This document shows positions 19,892-32,273 of a stretch of 64,000 nucleotides of DNA, one piece after another (within the stretch, counting starts at the first letter, position 1; every line of letters starts with the position of its first letter). This DNA comes from Melieria omissa (Eukaryota > Arthropoda > Insecta > Diptera > Ulidiidae). Made by a program: the position numbers and the translations under genes. Below the pieces are notes generated by a model. The model was given only the letters and a program-made list of their open reading frames with translations, did no database searches and was not told where the DNA came from. Location: contig OZ020270.1 of assembly GCA_963971225.1 (NCBI GenBank), forward strand, positions 31,505,823-31,569,822, read 5' to 3'.

Positions 19892-22800
19892 ATGAGCAAG
19901 GAAGGAAAAAAGGTAATAGGCACGGCGGCGCTCAATATCAGGGCGGCCGCGAGAACGTCGCTGCTGCGCCTAAAGGCCGCAGTAGATGCAGAAGGTTTCA
20001 CTCCGGACTAAGTCGAGATCGACCACTTCCTCGCTACGCTGGATGCTCATTTTAGTCGGTTTACGGAGCAGCACCAGACATTAGTAGGTGCCGCTGCAGC
20101 ACGGCTGGATCCCATTAAGCTGCCAATCTTTGACGGGCGGCAGGAGAATTGGCTAGTCTTTAAGGATCTCTTTGAGTCTCTCATCCACAATCGGACGGAC
20201 GTTGACGCAACGTATAAGCTGAGCCGGCTCCGACAGTGTGTGAGGGAGGATGCAGTGCCGATGGTCGGAGGTGTTTATACTGGTGGCTACGACCAGTTGT
20301 GGCACGATTTAAAGCGCCGGTACGACAATCCTAGACGCCTCGTCGAAGCGCACGTTAACCGTTTGCTGGATTTGCCGGAACAGCCTGGTGAAACGCAACA
20401 GGCCATACGCAACGTGGTCGACGTTGTGCGCAGTATGCTGCGTGCGCTGGAGGTAATGGCCCTGCCAACAGATAAGTGGGATGCCATTATCTACCCCATC
20501 ATAATTCGCAAGCTGCCGTCAAGTGCCGTGGCTCATTGGAGGGTTAGCAGTCATTCCGACCAACTGCCACGCCTGACGCAGATGTTGGAAGAGATAGAGG
20601 TATATGCCGACACGCTGCAAGACGATGTATTCACGCCAACCCGACGCCAGTCATCGACGCGTTCAGCCAAGGCACATGTAGTGACGTCATCGCCTACAGG
20701 CGCCACTACTAGTCCACGATTGGTTTGCCCACAGTGCGCAGAGCCCCACCGCCTGTTTAAATGCCAGCAATTCCGTGCGTTGGATGGACCTCAACGTTGG
20801 AATCTGGTTCGCCAAAATTCGTTGTGCTATAACTGCTTGGGTTCCGGCCACACGGCCAGGCAGTGTTCCTCCGGATCCTGTCAACAGTGTAAACAGAAGC
20901 ATAACACGCTGCTATGTAAAGCAACTTCGGTCTTGGAGAGGCCGACGCCAGCGCCACTAGCGAATCAAATGGACACGCCTCGTCCATCATCATTACCTGG
21001 GTCCTCGTCCACGACAACACCGCGAAGTCGCGCACCGCACATCTTAACCCGTCTCGACAATGCACAGACATTTGTGGCCCAGTCAGCGGGCGTTGTATTG
21101 TTGGCCACGGCAAAAGCATCTATTCTGGATAGATGCGGGGAACAAAGAGAATGCAGGCTCCTGTGTGACATGGGATCACAGGTGAGCATTCATAACAGAA
21201 TAATTTTTCAATCAGTTGAATCTTCGCAGAAAACACAGCACCCTGGCGGTGGAGGGCATTGGGGGCCAGACTGCCACAGCTTCACGCGGTCAGACGACGT
21301 TGACGATGCGCTCGCTCTTCGACCCGGTCTTCGAATTTACTTTCGATGCGCATATTTTGCCAGCTATTACCACGGCGATTCCAGCGGCGCCTATCGACGT
21401 GCGGCGCTGCGAACATTTGCAAAATCTTCCGCTTGCGGATCCAACATACCATGCGCCCGGTCGCGTTGATGTGCTCATTGGAGCTGACGTCTGGGGTATG
21501 CTGCTACTCGGTGGAGTTATTTCAGGCGGGCCTGAGCAACCGTATGCTCTTCACACCCACCTAGGCTGGGTAATTTGTGGCCCAGCCACTTTCCGGTGTA
21601 CCTCACTACCGGCCGTGTGCACCACAGATGACAGCAACGTAGCCGAGGAGCGTCTGGACGACCTCTTACGGCGATTCTGGGAACTAGAGGTGGTACCGCA
21701 GCTACCGCCTGTTGACGATTGCGAGCAAATCTTTCATCAGACAGTTACGGGGCTAATTGCCCCGCCCTGGGAGACTCGTACACTTCGGCGATGCGCCAGT
21801 TCTTTCAGCTGGAGCGCCGCTTTAGCAATGACGCTGTACTGCATCAAAAATATGTACAGTTTATGCGCGAATACCAATCACTTGGACACATGGAGGAAGT
21901 CGCTATGCTATGCGACAATGTTTCTCAAGCCTATTACATTCCACATCATGCGGTTACGACCAAGTTCCGGGTCGTATTCAACGCCTCGGCGAAGACCACC
22001 AACGGCTTCTCCTTGAACGACACGCAATTGGTTGGGCCGCAGCTCCAGGACCCACTGGTGAACATCCTTCTGCGGTTCCGTCGCTTCGGTGTGGCGATCA
22101 CGGCGGACGTCGAGAAGATGTTCAGACAGGTTGAAATAGATCCACGACATAGACGCTGGCAACGGATCCTCTGGCGGGAAACTCCGGACGTGCCACTTCG
22201 AACCTATCAATTAACCACCGTCACGTATGGTATGGCGTGCAGCCCTTACAACGCCATTCGAGCCCTGAGGCAGTGCGCTCACGACAATCACCATGTAGTT
22301 GCTGATGCTATGCGAGCGGCTGCTGCCCGAGACAGTATTCTTCAGAACTTCTACGTCGACGACTTCCTCGACAGCGCCCCTACGTCAGCGCAGGCCGTCA
22401 CATTAGCTCAAGACATCATCAACATCCTGCTGCAGGGTAGGTTCAGTCTGCGGAAATGGAACTCCAACGATGTGGACGCTCTCATCGCTATCACCAAATC
22501 TGGGTCCGCTGCCACCGAATTAAGTCTTGGTGATTCCGACACAAAGGTCCTGGGCCTACACTGGAACCCAGTCAGTGACGAACTACAGTTCAAGGTAAAG
22601 TTGGCAGACGGTCGTCTCATCCCGACGAAGCGGATCGTGTTGAGTGACGTGGCCAAGTTATTCGACCCCCTTGGTTTTTTGGCTCCCGTGACAGTGACTG
22701 CCAAAATGTTCATGCAGAGAACCTGGGTCGCCAAGATTGACTGGGATACTCCGCTACCTCCAACTATACGTGAGGACTGGATGAAATTTCGGAGTGCTTT

Positions 22801-24920
22801 TCCTGTAATCTCTAGATTGCGTATCCCACGCTGGCTCGGGCTGACGCAAGATTCCACGGTTTCATTACATGGATTTTGTGATGCCAGTATGAAGGCCTAC
22901 GCCGCTGTCATATACGCCCGTAGCATCGAGCCTGATGGGCGAACAAAGGTAGCTCTCGTTACGGCACGAACCAAGGTGGCACCGCTGAAGACCCTTACGA
23001 TTTCGAGGCTTGAGCTGTGCGCTGCTCATCTACTGGTCAACAGCATGATCAGCACCTGTGCTGCTCTTCAGCTTGACGGAGTGAAATGCACCTACTGGAG
23101 CGATTCGAGCGTCGTGCTGGCCTGGATACGCCGGCCCCCGACCACGTTGAAGCAGTATGTTTCCACTCGTGTCGCCTTTATTCGACAACACTCTGATGTA
23201 ACCACGATGCCGGTCCACGATGCATCCATGATGTCGGCGTCCAGCCACCACTGCTACCACATTTGGAGTCCGCGGATCAGGAAGCTTATGATGCCGAACT
23301 GCGACCATTTCACACTAACCTCAGCATATTGGTGGTGCCCAAGCTGCAGGTGCGCCTTGGCACCGGGGCCACCGCGACGTTCATTCCGCTAGTCGAACGC
23401 TTCAGCACAGTGCAGGGTCTTCTACATACAACAGCTTATGTATTACGCTTCCGACCAGCTGGTCGCCAGAACTCGCATGCGACCGTCCTAACTGCGGAGG
23501 AAGTTCAGCAAGCATTCCTACTACACGTTCGGGAAGCGCAAGGTAACTCATACTCTTCCGAAATTAATCATTTACGATCCGTCGGTAGGGTTGCCGTATC
23601 CAGCCCGCTGCTGCCCCTGAACCCATTCCTGGACGATTTGGGAGTCTTGCGAGTTGGTGGTCGATTACGGCAGGCCGATCTCAGGTACGAGCAACGCCAC
23701 CCGATGATAATCCCTAAGGGGTGCCCACTAGCTACCCTCCTGGTCAACAACGCTCACCGGGTGACACTACATGGGGGCATTCGCGTTATGCTCCAATATT
23801 TGCGGCGCCAAGTTTGGATTGTCCACGCGCGCGGCTTAGTCAAACGTTGCATTCATGAGTGCAAAACCTGCAAGTTACACCAGCGCGCTATGCAGCAACA
23901 ACAGATGGCGGATTTGCCACGGGCACGGATCACCGCTGCAGCTCCATTCACAAATACGGGCCTGGATTATGCAGGCCCATTCTACGTGCGTCATGGCAGC
24001 AAGCGATCGGTTGCCACTACGAAGACTTACGCAGCAATTTTCGTTTGTATGTGCACCAAGGCGGTGCACATTGAATTGGCAGAGGACTTGAGCACACGGG
24101 CCTTCCTCGATGTTTTTGACCGGTTTGTGAGCCGGAGAGGCTATTGCACTAATCTATACAGTGATAACGGGACCCAGTTTGTGGGCGCCAACCGTCACCT
24201 CAAGGCAGATTTCGCAGATTGGAATAACACTCATGCTAGGCAGCATCTGGCGGACGTAGGCTTCCATTGGCATTTCATCACCCTAGCCGCCCCACATCAT
24301 GGGGGGTTGTGGGAAGCGGCTGTCCGCTCCGCTAAGAAGCATTAAAAACGGATCATCTCCAACCAGACCTTGACGTTTTATCAACTCAGGACGCTCTTGA
24401 CGCGTATCGAAGCGTGCCTTAATTCAAGGCCCATCATAGCCATCCATGATGACCCAGAGGGTGGAACAGCTTTATCGCCTGGCGACTTCCTGATCGGTCG
24501 ACCTTTAAATTCACGACCAGAACCATCAGTCGGAGCGGTCCCCGAGAACCGTTTACGCCTTCACCAACGTCTTCAGAGGATGTACTAGCACTTTTGGCAA
24601 CGTTGGCAATCGGAGTACTTGTCGCAGCTTCAGGCCCGCAGCAAGTGGGCGCGTCCCGTTCCAAATCTCCGGATAGGTGATGTCGTGGCCATTCAACAAA
24701 AACATCTTCCGCCTTCACGTTGGCGGATTGGTAGAGTTACTGAGATTCATCCGGGGAGTGATGGGCTGGTTCGAGTCGTCACCATTGAATACTGCTCCGA
24801 ACGAATGGCCGCAAATGGACTCTTCACCAAGCAACAATGCCAGAGACCGGTGCAGCGAGTGTGTCGCATCATCGACGCCGGGGAAGAGATCCTGAACCCC
24901 TTGGGTTCCGCCGGGGAGGA
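19892..24920 (+). pseudogene. gag-pol: BEL-B gag-pol polyprotein, multiply broken
   Basis: Starts at ATG 19892 and has a stop at 20009-20011. Gag then continues with LPIFDGRQENWLVFKDLFES and three zinc-binding motifs (CPQCAEPHRLFKC, CYNCLGSGHTARQC, CQQCKQKHNTLLC). The protease motif is LLCDMGSQVS, and a frame change follows near 21200. The linker has VLIGADVWGMLL and LGWVICGP. A small deletion and frame change near 21760 leads into the RT with FRVVFNASAKT, TADVEKMFRQVEI and YVDD (near 22350). RNase H has GFCDASMKAYAAVIY. A further deletion lies near 23200-23263. Integrase shows GLDYAGPFYV, LYSDNGTQFVGA and HGGLWEAAVRSAKK (D, D, E). Stops follow at 24343-24345 and 24586-24588, then the tail RIGRVTEIHPGSDGLVRVV. 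All Pao domains are present in order, but no working product is possible. Confidence 0.9.
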
Positions 24921-25629
24921 TGTACGAGATTCTGACCATCTGGCTCCCACCTAGGCCGCACCTCTGGGACAGTGCTGCCACTCATCTGGCATCACCGCAT
25001 GAAGTTGGGTGCGGAGGAGGACGAGGCTGGTTCCGGTCTCTCTTTCGCTAATTCTGGTCTGACGTGCGCAGGCAGCACGTGTTTGAGAACTCACATTAAC
25101 CCATTAAAACCTGACCCCAGAAGGGCTTGTGCGATTTCCATAAAATTTTGCACAATCTAAGTAATTGACCTAATCAAGAAAAAAAATCAAGAAAATAATT
25201 CATACCCCCACCCCCTGAACCAGGAGGGTACGTTGCGCAAACGCAATTTGGGCCTTAGTCACATACAAAACATAAAATTAAAAAAAAAAAAAATTTTTTT
25301 AAAGTTATTTTTAAAAAGTTTAGCATTACAAAATGCAGCCCACAAAGGGATTTTGATAGGTTTGAAGAATAAGTATTTTTAATTGAATTTCAAAAATTCC
25401 CCAAAAAAAACCTTTGACTTTGGATCGAAAAAAAGATATGAATATTTAAAAAATTATGAAATTTCAGTATGGCAGAATCTAAAACGATCAATTCGAATCC
25501 AATTCTACCCATTTTCAAGTCTTATATCTTTATGAATTACTTAATGTAGCGAAATTTTCAAACGTTGCGCAAACGCAACGCTCAGGGCTTAATGGGTTAA
25601 ATAAAGTAAAGTTAAATAAATAGCGTACA
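24921..25629 (+). repeat. BEL-B 3' LTR carrying a TTAA element
   Basis: Matches the 5' LTR outside 25100-25596. Comparing the two LTRs shows exactly what was inserted and where. Confidence 0.9.
25100..25596. mobile_element. 497-bp TTAA-flanked MITE in the BEL-B 3' LTR
   Basis: TTAA flanks both ends (25096-25099, 25597-25600), and the other LTR has a single TTAA there. The inverted termini start CCCATTAA and share CCTGA inside. Both ends contain the palindromic motif GTTGCGCAAACGCAA (25231 and 25563). No coding frame. The TTAA target and CCC terminus fit a piggyBac-mobilised non-autonomous element. Confidence 0.85.
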
Positions 25630-25634
25630 GAGGT

Positions 25635-26308
25635 TTTTGTCCCATTGGGTTTCGATCCTTTGAAACTTAAAACCTCTTATACTACTTATTTAGATGTGCG
25701 GGCGAACTACGCCCTTTTCTCCTTCCTCCCTTTTCCCTTGTCGAAAAACATGACCCAATAGTAAGTTCGATCTTATTGTCATTGATGTGCGACTTATAGT
25801 TCCAAAGTTATATACAAAACTTGGATCATCAAAAGAGTGCCATGCCCATTATTAAACGCCCATGAAATATTTTCAGTGGAACAATATGTCTACATGGGAA
25901 CATTGCACGAAATTGCAATGCTGTATAACTTATAATTTCGATTTTACTCCATATTAGAAAAGGTTGTATAGCTAGCTCCACGCCCTCTTACCAATACAAA
26001 ACATAACAAAAATACCAGAAACGTTTATCCACGAGACTTTGAAACCAATTCTAATAAAATTCACATCGCATTGACCAATTTCTTGCATTCAGTACCTTGG
26101 GTCATAAAATGACCCTAAGGTCAAATTTGTATAGTTGCTCTTTTGCACGTAAACCAGTGTTGCAAATAAGATGAAATTTAGCGTATGTTCAAATGACATA
26201 AAATTAGTCACTGAGTCCAAAGAAAAACAATTCTTTACCAGAAATAAGAAAGTTATGGCTCTTTAAAGTCAAATTTTACTCAAAAATGACACTAAGGTAA
26301 CAGAAGTG
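25635..26308. other. Right remnant of the 14.9-26.3 kb TTAA element, non-coding
   Basis: Begins at the downstream GAGGT copy of BEL-B and ends at the TTAA junction with BEL-C. AT-rich, with no convincing frame on either strand. Contains a TTGGGTCATAAAATGACCC palindrome near 26098. Confidence 0.5.
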
Positions 26309-26427
26309 TTAAAGCAATTAGCCGACGACTACAAAAGTGAATTCGTAGCGGCGTCGCGTGTGTTAACAAACGATGCGTATGTCGATGACATACTGACCGG
26401 GTGCGAACTAACTGCATTATTAGCTAA
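26309..26427 (+). pseudogene. pol: BEL-C pol, segment 2 (reverse transcriptase active-site block)
   Basis: Directly continues segment 1: VLKQLADDYKSEF, then AYVDDILTGCE with the YVDD catalytic box near 26375, then LLAKAKA. It stops at the hAT-like insertion at 26436, whose duplication (GGCTAAGG/AGCTAAGG) lies within the coding sequence. Confidence 0.88.
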
Positions 26428-26960
26428 GGCTAAGGCAGGGGCGTAGCCAGAACTTGGTCATGGGGGGGGGGTTTTAAAAAAATTGTTTGCCAGTTTAGTA
26501 TTACATGTTTTTTAAGTAAAGTGCATTTTCTAAATAGGGCATTTTGTTGTGGCTTATGTGACTTAATGCTTTAAAAACTAAATTTTTTCCCTGATTTTTA
26601 GTAAAAATTTCATGAAAATTTGGTGGACTGAAAGCAAAGTTATTGCATCTGAAGTGGAAGTATGTTTGTGTCATCGTACAAAAATGTGCATCGAACAAAG
26701 ATCCAATATTAACTATTGTTTTAAACATGTTTAAACTTTAACCGAAGCATTTAAATTGATGGACCAAGTTTATGGCGATTTTTGTTTATACCGTGGTGGA
26801 GTTCATAAGTGGTAAAAGCGATTTAAAAACGATTGTCAGAACATAAATGATGACCAAAGTGTTAGCCAACTGAATCCGCGATCACCGTAGATCAAAACTG
26901 GGCGGTAATTCATAAAAGATAAGCCAAAATCTTCATTGAAATTCTTGAAATTGGATTTAA

Positions 26961-27398
26961 CCTTCGCTTTACTTATACCCACCCGTGTGTTCTTTTTAAT
27001 ATTCATGTTTAATATCTGCACAAATTTTAAGGTAACTTTCAATAACATGAAAAAATATTTTTTTAAATTTTGTTCATGTTTAAACTTGAATTTTGTCATT
27101 TTTATACAAATGTATCTGGGTGATCCCAGGCGCTTTCGCTACCATTTTGATTAAAACTCACGATACATTTGGTTTGCGTACCTCATTATGTGTTCAATAA
27201 ACACTCTGGAAAGAAATCTTCTAATATTTTCCATAGTCTCAAAATAAATCATGAAAGTTAGGCTGTTTTTCGAAATAGATTGGAGGAAGATACTAAATAC
27301 TGAAGTATGAAAAAAATTTTTAATTATTTTATATTTATTGTGAGTTTTACTCAAAATAGCAGCAGAAGTGCCTGGGATCATCTTTAGTAAGGCGAAGG
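26961..27398. mobile_element. 438-bp TTAA-flanked segment inside hAT-like copy 1
   Basis: TTAA at 26957-26960 and 27399-27402 with inverted termini CCTTCGCTTTACT and CCTTCGCCTTACT. A second inverted motif, GATCCCAGGC/GCCTGGGATC, occurs inside (27121 and 27370). The terminal repeats are short, so this is less certain than the other TTAA elements. Confidence 0.5.
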
Positions 27399-27477
27399 TT
27401 AAGCAACTCAATAGCATAAATTTATTGCAATTTAACTGAACTTTTGGCAATCGAAGGATGCCATCCCATCTATTGAC

Positions 27478-27704
27478 ACTTGTTTTGACTGTTTTTTGTT
27501 TTCACATGATGTGGCACCGTGCGAATTTCACCTTTTCAAAGAATGCATTTGCCGATGAAAAAAAAGCGTTTTGAGAACGTAGAAACCATCCAAAAGGCTT
27601 GTACCGACATCCTGAAGAACATTCCGGTCGACGAGCTAAACTATTCTTTAGACATGTTTTTAGAACATGCAAATCGCTGCATTAAGCCTAAACGTGACTA
27701 TTAA
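27478..27704 (+). pseudogene. Mariner transposase C-terminal fragment
   Basis: The reading HDVAPCEFHLF resembles the last catalytic-Asp region of mariner transposases, with Glu where Asp is usual. It is followed by RMHLPMKKKRFENVETIQKA and a C-terminal helix block ending HANRCI. The stop is at 27702-27704. The N-terminal two thirds is absent. It sits within the hAT-like element and is unrelated to the mariners at 13 kb and 50 kb. Confidence 0.65.
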
Positions 27705-27884
27705 AAAAACAAATTAGTTTCGGTAAAAAAGGGTTTTGTTAATATTCTTCAAAATATTTAAAGATGAAAAGACCTTTTTGCTAATGTGGGAACGCACATA
27801 CGATGCATAGTGATTAAAAATGTTGACAAATCATAGGCTCTGGGGGGGTTCTGACACCCTAAACCCCCCTTGGCTACGCCCCTG

Positions 27885-28703
27885 AGCTAAGGGCAACTTT
27901 AAGTTGCGAAAGTGGAGTTCGAACTGTTGGTCACTTCTAGACTCCATTCCGGAAGAACATCGCGAATACAGCCCTCTTGAGTTTAAATCGGATGCAACAA
28001 ACTCGTTCATAAAAGTGCTCGGGTTGCAGTGGAACCCTGGTACAGATGACCTTTTTTCAAAATTAAAGATACGCCGTGCATTTCGAAGCCAACAAAACGT
28101 ATAGTGTTATCGGAAATATCTAAAATGTATGATCCTTTGGGAATTGTGGCACCGGCTGTCATGCTCTTCAAGGTTTTATTTCAAGAGTTGTGGCTGCTTG
28201 GTTTACAATGGGATGACATATGATACTTCCTGACGAGTTGTGCGCTCGATGGCAGCAATATACAAACGATTTGCATTACTTGCTATAACTGTTCCACGTC
28301 GTATAGCTTCGGAAAGTGGTTCGATTGAGCTTCACGGCTTCGCGGACGCGTCCTCTGTTGCATATGCTGCAGTTGTTTACAGCCGTGTAAACATTGATGG
28401 TGAATTTTGTACCAATTTGATTGCGTCGAAAACGCGAGTAGCTCCGTTAAAACCTATTTCTATACCGAGACTTGAACTGAACGCAGCGCTATTGTTGACA
28501 AAATTAATTAAACATATTAAAGCTTCGTTAACTCTAAAGATTGAAAAAAATTTACTGCTATAGTGATTCAGAAATAGTGCTCCATTGGCTCTCGTCACCT
28601 CCGCGTAGGTGGACGACATATGTGTGTAATCGTACGGCGGAAATCCTTGAAGTGTGCCCACGTAGTTATTGGCGACACGTGCGTTCCGAACAAAATCCCG
28701 CGG
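27885..28703 (+). pseudogene. pol: BEL-C pol, segment 3 (end of RT and RNase H)
   Basis: Resumes with AKGNFKLRKWSSNC and runs through VLGLQWNPGTDD. After a frame change come KRIVLSEISKMYDPLGIVAP and GFADASSVAYAAVVYSR (RNase H Asp). Next are TRVAPLKPISIPRLELNAALL, YSDSEIVLHWL after a one-base shift near 28558, and WRHVRSEQNPA. At least four frame changes or stops are present. It ends at the LINE at about 28704. Confidence 0.87.
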
Positions 28704-30640
28704 TCAGTAGTCTTGCCTTTTTTAGGAACTGGTTGAACATTTGCCACCTTCCAGCATGTCGGAAATACATCTGTGGTGTATGACATGCTGAAAAGTTTGC
28801 GTAATGGACAAGCCAGTGAGGTAGCGCACTCTTGCAAAACAAGGGCTGGAATGCCGTCCGGCCCTGAAGCCTTATTTACATCGAGATTTGCAAGCACTCT
28901 TTTAACTACCCGTGTCCGAAAATGAATTTCTGGCATAAAGCAAGATACGTTCTCGACTACGGGTAGTGGTCGATCGCTGGGGGGCAGAGATGAATTTTCT
29001 GCGAAAATTTTAGCTAACAAATTAGCTTTATCAACCGAGTGAGTGATGATTTGATCATTGTTAAGCAGAGTTGGAATTGAAGACGATGTTTGATTCTTCA
29101 CCTTCTTAACGAATGACCAGAAGTTCTTACTACCACGCTGGCATTGAAGAACTTTTTTCTTTTGGCGCTGTTCGTGCAGAAACTTTTGGCGCTTTAGGAT
29201 GGCATTGCATCGATTTCTAGCCTGTTTACGCAGCTGTTCAGTGGCGGCATTTTGATTTGCCTGCCATGTTCTGAAAGCTTCCTCTTTGGACCTAACAGCA
29301 ATTCTGCATGTCTCATTAACCCAGATATTGTCCTTGGGTTTAATGCAAACCAGCTTATTAGGAATAAAGGACCGCATTCCTAATAATATAATTTCTTCAA
29401 CCATTTTGGCTGCGGCATTTATGTTTCTATCAAGAAAACACAATTTCCAATTGAAGTGGGTGAAAAAATCGTCAAGTCCACTCCAGTTAGCTTTATCATA
29501 CTTCCACATTAAGCACTTCGGGGCTAAAGGCGAAGCATTGCGGATAGAAGAGTATGAAAAAGACGCCAAGATGGTGCAATGGTCCGAGTTTCCAAGAGTT
29601 GCGTGTATTTCAACATCATATTTTCATGATGTGAAGTGAGAAAAAGGTCTAGCGTATTGAGAGCTTGCCCCTCAACGAAGGGGATATGCGTTGGTTCATG
29701 CACTATTTGAGTCAAGGAGTTGTGTGGCTGGAATGGCGTAGCCAATTGGAATTATGAATATTGAAATCACCAGCAACTACAATTTCACTATTCGGATACG
29801 ATTCCAGAATATGGGAAATAGAATCAGAGAGAAGATCAAACTTGTTATAAGTAAAATCTCTCTCTGAATTCGGGCTTCTGTACAGAAAGCAGAAGTGCAG
29901 AATGTGCGACTGGATATTGAATTTAAACCACATGGAGCTAAATTCGGCATCCGTGTATAGTTGTTTCTGGCACTGGTACGCAACATTACTGCACACATAA
30001 AGGGCAAGACCCCTGTGGGGAGAGAATAATGGCAGTAGGTGCTACCCTGGGATGTGGAAATCCAGTGGATCTGCATCCTCACACACCTGGGTCTCACCTA
30101 GTGCCATTACATGGGGTTCATGGAGATTTACGAACGCGTATATTGCGAAAAAGTTCGCCCTGAGCCCGCGCACGTTGCAGAAGGCTATACGAAATTTGTC
30201 CAGCACCATGACCTGGGTGGGTTAAAGGACAAGGAAAGCAGTCGGAAATGCGATCTAATGCACTGAAAAATTGATGTTGCTCTGTGGTAAGTGTTATGCC
30301 TTTACCACAGAGCAGTCAATTTCCCAGTGTCGAACAGTACCGCATGTAGCGCTACTAAAAACGGACGGAGGAAAAAGACAATACGGGAAAAAAACACAGC
30401 AACAACACAACGCGGACGGAGGTCGAATTGGCGGACAGCAAGAATAACGGCACTCGCACTGCACTTAATATTTGTGCGCAAGACGTGTTTAATTTATTAT
30501 TATTTATTTGTTTATTTGGCCGCGCGATTTTAGTCGGCCACAACGCGATAGCAGCGACCGTCGGACAGTGAACGACACACTAAACATTTATTTGTACATT
30601 AAACACGCGAAAACACGAATAAACAGAAAAAAACCGCGGA
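28704..30640 (-). pseudogene. Jockey/CR1-group LINE ORF2 fragment inserted in BEL-C
   Basis: Read from the right, the minus strand gives an AP-endonuclease start (FRIAFCNVRGLRANF), then ALGETQV, FCFLYRSPNSERD and VVAGDFNIHNSNWL. The region before the reverse transcriptase carries NIWVNETCRIAVRSKEEAF and a basic stretch. RT begins with VNKASGPDGIPALVL and WKVANVQPVPKKGK and stops there, near 28704. The pieces lie in three or four frames. The stretch 30241-30640 looks like its 5' region and has no frame. The 3' part of the LINE (RT palm, tail) is missing, the opposite of the usual 5' truncation. Some BEL-C codons at the right junction are also absent. Confidence 0.8.
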
Positions 30641-30649
30641 TCTACCGTG

Positions 30650-32273
30650 GCCGATGGCCACTCGATCTAGTCGAGCCATCGGCCAAGCATACGGGTGTGT
30701 CCGACAGTGATTCGTTAGTTCTCGCAGAAGAAAAGCCAAAGAAGCAACAACTGCTTGTTGCCACAAACAAAGACAATGTTATTGACAGTCTAATTAACAA
30801 GATCTCTTCATGGATGCGGCTTTATATCGTCGCATATTGTTTTCGTCTTGGACCGACCTGTCGTCCGACCGCCATCCATGGTGCATCATTGAGCTTCGCT
30901 GAACTGCGTCGCGCGGCAACCACCGTATTGGGACATGTACAACAATCAAGCTTTGGCGTTGAATATAAGATGCTGCAGGAGTCGAAGCCTTTGCACCAAA
31001 AGTCTTGCTTAATTTGTTACACTATGTTAATTGATCAACAAGGGCTCTTGCGTGTTGGTGGACGAATAAAACATGCCGACGTTAACTTCAACACTAAGTA
31101 TCCTATTATTTTGCCTACATGTTCTTTCGTTGCAATCCTTTTAGTCCGATACATTCACGAGACGTATCTTCACATTGGCGTAGAAGCAACTTTCACAACT
31201 CTCCTTCAACGCTACTGGATACTTGGGTGCCGAAATTTGGTACGAAAAGTGGTGTTCTCATGCAAGCGGTGTTTTATGCAGAGACGAACAACAAGCGTAC
31301 AGCTGATGGGAGACTTGCCATCTTTCAGAGTCCAACCCAGCAGATGCTTTCTCCATTGCGGTGTTGACTACGCTGGCCCTGAAACTATCAAGATGTCAAA
31401 GGGACGCAGCCCCAAAATTGGAAAGGCTTGGTTTTCTATATTTGTTTGCTTCTCCACGAAGGCGTTGCACATCGAGCTGGTGAGCGATCTTACTACCGAC
31501 GAGTTTCTGGCAGCATTTCACAGGTTCATTGCACGCAGAGGCAAACCTACAGACCTGTACTCCGACAACGGCACAACATTTCATGGTGCCAAGCGGAGTG
31601 TGGACGAGCTACAACAACTTGTTACTTCACACGTCTACCTAGCAGAGGCATCCTCCTTGGCCAACGATGCGGTGCACTGGCACCCTCCCTCCTTCAGCAC
31701 CACACTTTGGTGGCTTGTGGGAGGCTGGCGTTCGTTCTGTAAAGTTGCATCTCCGGCGAGTGGTGGGTAGTAGTGTTCTAACATTTGAGGAGTACTCAAC
31801 TGTGCTCGCACAAATCAAGGCCATCTTTAATTCCCGCCCGTTATGCGCAACGTCCGACGATGACCTCGACCCACTCACTCCTGCACACTTTCTCATTGGA
31901 GAACCCTACACATGTGTGCCAGAGCCGTCCATTTTGGATTTTAAGCCAAATCGTCTCCAGCAGTGGCAGCATCTACAGGCGATGGTGCAAGGCTTCTGGA
32001 AGCGCTGGCACGCAGAATACATCACATCTCTACAACAACGTAACAAATGTCAACAATCAACAACTAATATCAAGAACGGAACCATGGTCGTTCTTAAGGA
32101 ACTGAATCTTCCCCGTCCAAATGGGTACTTGGGAGAGTAGTCGATGTCTTCAGAGGCGACGACAACCGAGTTCGAGTAGTAACCGTTAAGACTTCACGCG
32201 GAGAATATAAACGGCCCATCACCAAGGTGGCCCCTGTCCCTTATGCCAGAACTGTCGTTCAGGGGGGGCGGTA
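30650..32273 (+). pseudogene. pol: BEL-C pol, segment 4 (integrase)
   Basis: Starts with WPLDLVEPSAK and NVIDSLINKISSW, then LLRVGGRIKHADV and the integrase zinc region (HETYLHIGVEAT, CKRCFMQRR). The catalytic triad region is HCGVDYAGP (Asp), LYSDNGTTFHGA (Asp) and HFGGLWEAGVRSVK (Glu). A frame change near 31690 separates the second Asp from the Glu. A second near 32110 precedes RVVDVFRGDDNRVRVVTVK. The polypurine tract AGGGGGGGCGG at 32261-32271 leads into the 3' LTR. The long open run 30508-31770 suggests modest age. Confidence 0.88.

Larger units (their letters stand above)
19631..25629 (+). mobile_element. BEL-B: full-length but decayed BEL/Pao retrotransposon
   Basis: A complete element: LTR 19631-19838, internal gag-pol 19892-24920, LTR 24921-25629. 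GAGGT flanks it on both sides (19626-19630 and 25630-25634), the 5-bp duplication expected of BEL integrase. Both LTRs end AAATAGCGTACA. The left one starts TCTACGAG and the right one TGTACGAG, so one base of the left terminus has mutated. The coding region has several stops and shifts, so it is inactive. Confidence 0.92.
14900..26308. mobile_element. TTAA-flanked element in BEL-C, expanded by later insertions
   Basis: TTAA occurs at both borders (14896-14899 and 26309-26312). The inner termini are inverted repeats, CCCCTCTGTTATCCTAG on the left and CACTTCTGTTACCTTAG on the right (13 of 17 matching). The BEL-C reading frame is continuous across the two TTAA copies, so the whole 11.4 kb is insertion. 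TTAA targets are the hallmark of piggyBac-type transposition. The original element is probably only about 1-2 kb (14900-15297 and 25635-26308 plus unknown parts). The rest is the P-type transposon, a TA-flanked element copy and BEL-B. Short palindromes of TTTGACCCTTGGGTCA type occur near both ends. Confidence 0.7.
26436..27884. mobile_element. hAT-like element copy 1, inserted in BEL-C
   Basis: The ends are CAGGGGCGTAGCCAG and its reverse complement GGCTACGCCCCTG. The flanks are GGCTAAGG and AGCTAAGG, an 8-bp duplication with one mismatch. 8-bp duplications and CAGGGGCG-type termini are typical of hAT. BEL-C reads straight across. A second copy lies at 43234-44640 and shares the sequence near both ends, but not the central part. 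No hAT transposase remains; a mariner fragment and a TTAA-flanked segment lie inside. Confidence 0.85.

Noticed and set aside
26936..27450. Pair of opposed frames sharing LTFALL
   Set aside because: The similarity comes from the inverted repeats of the TTAA-flanked segment, not from homologous genes.
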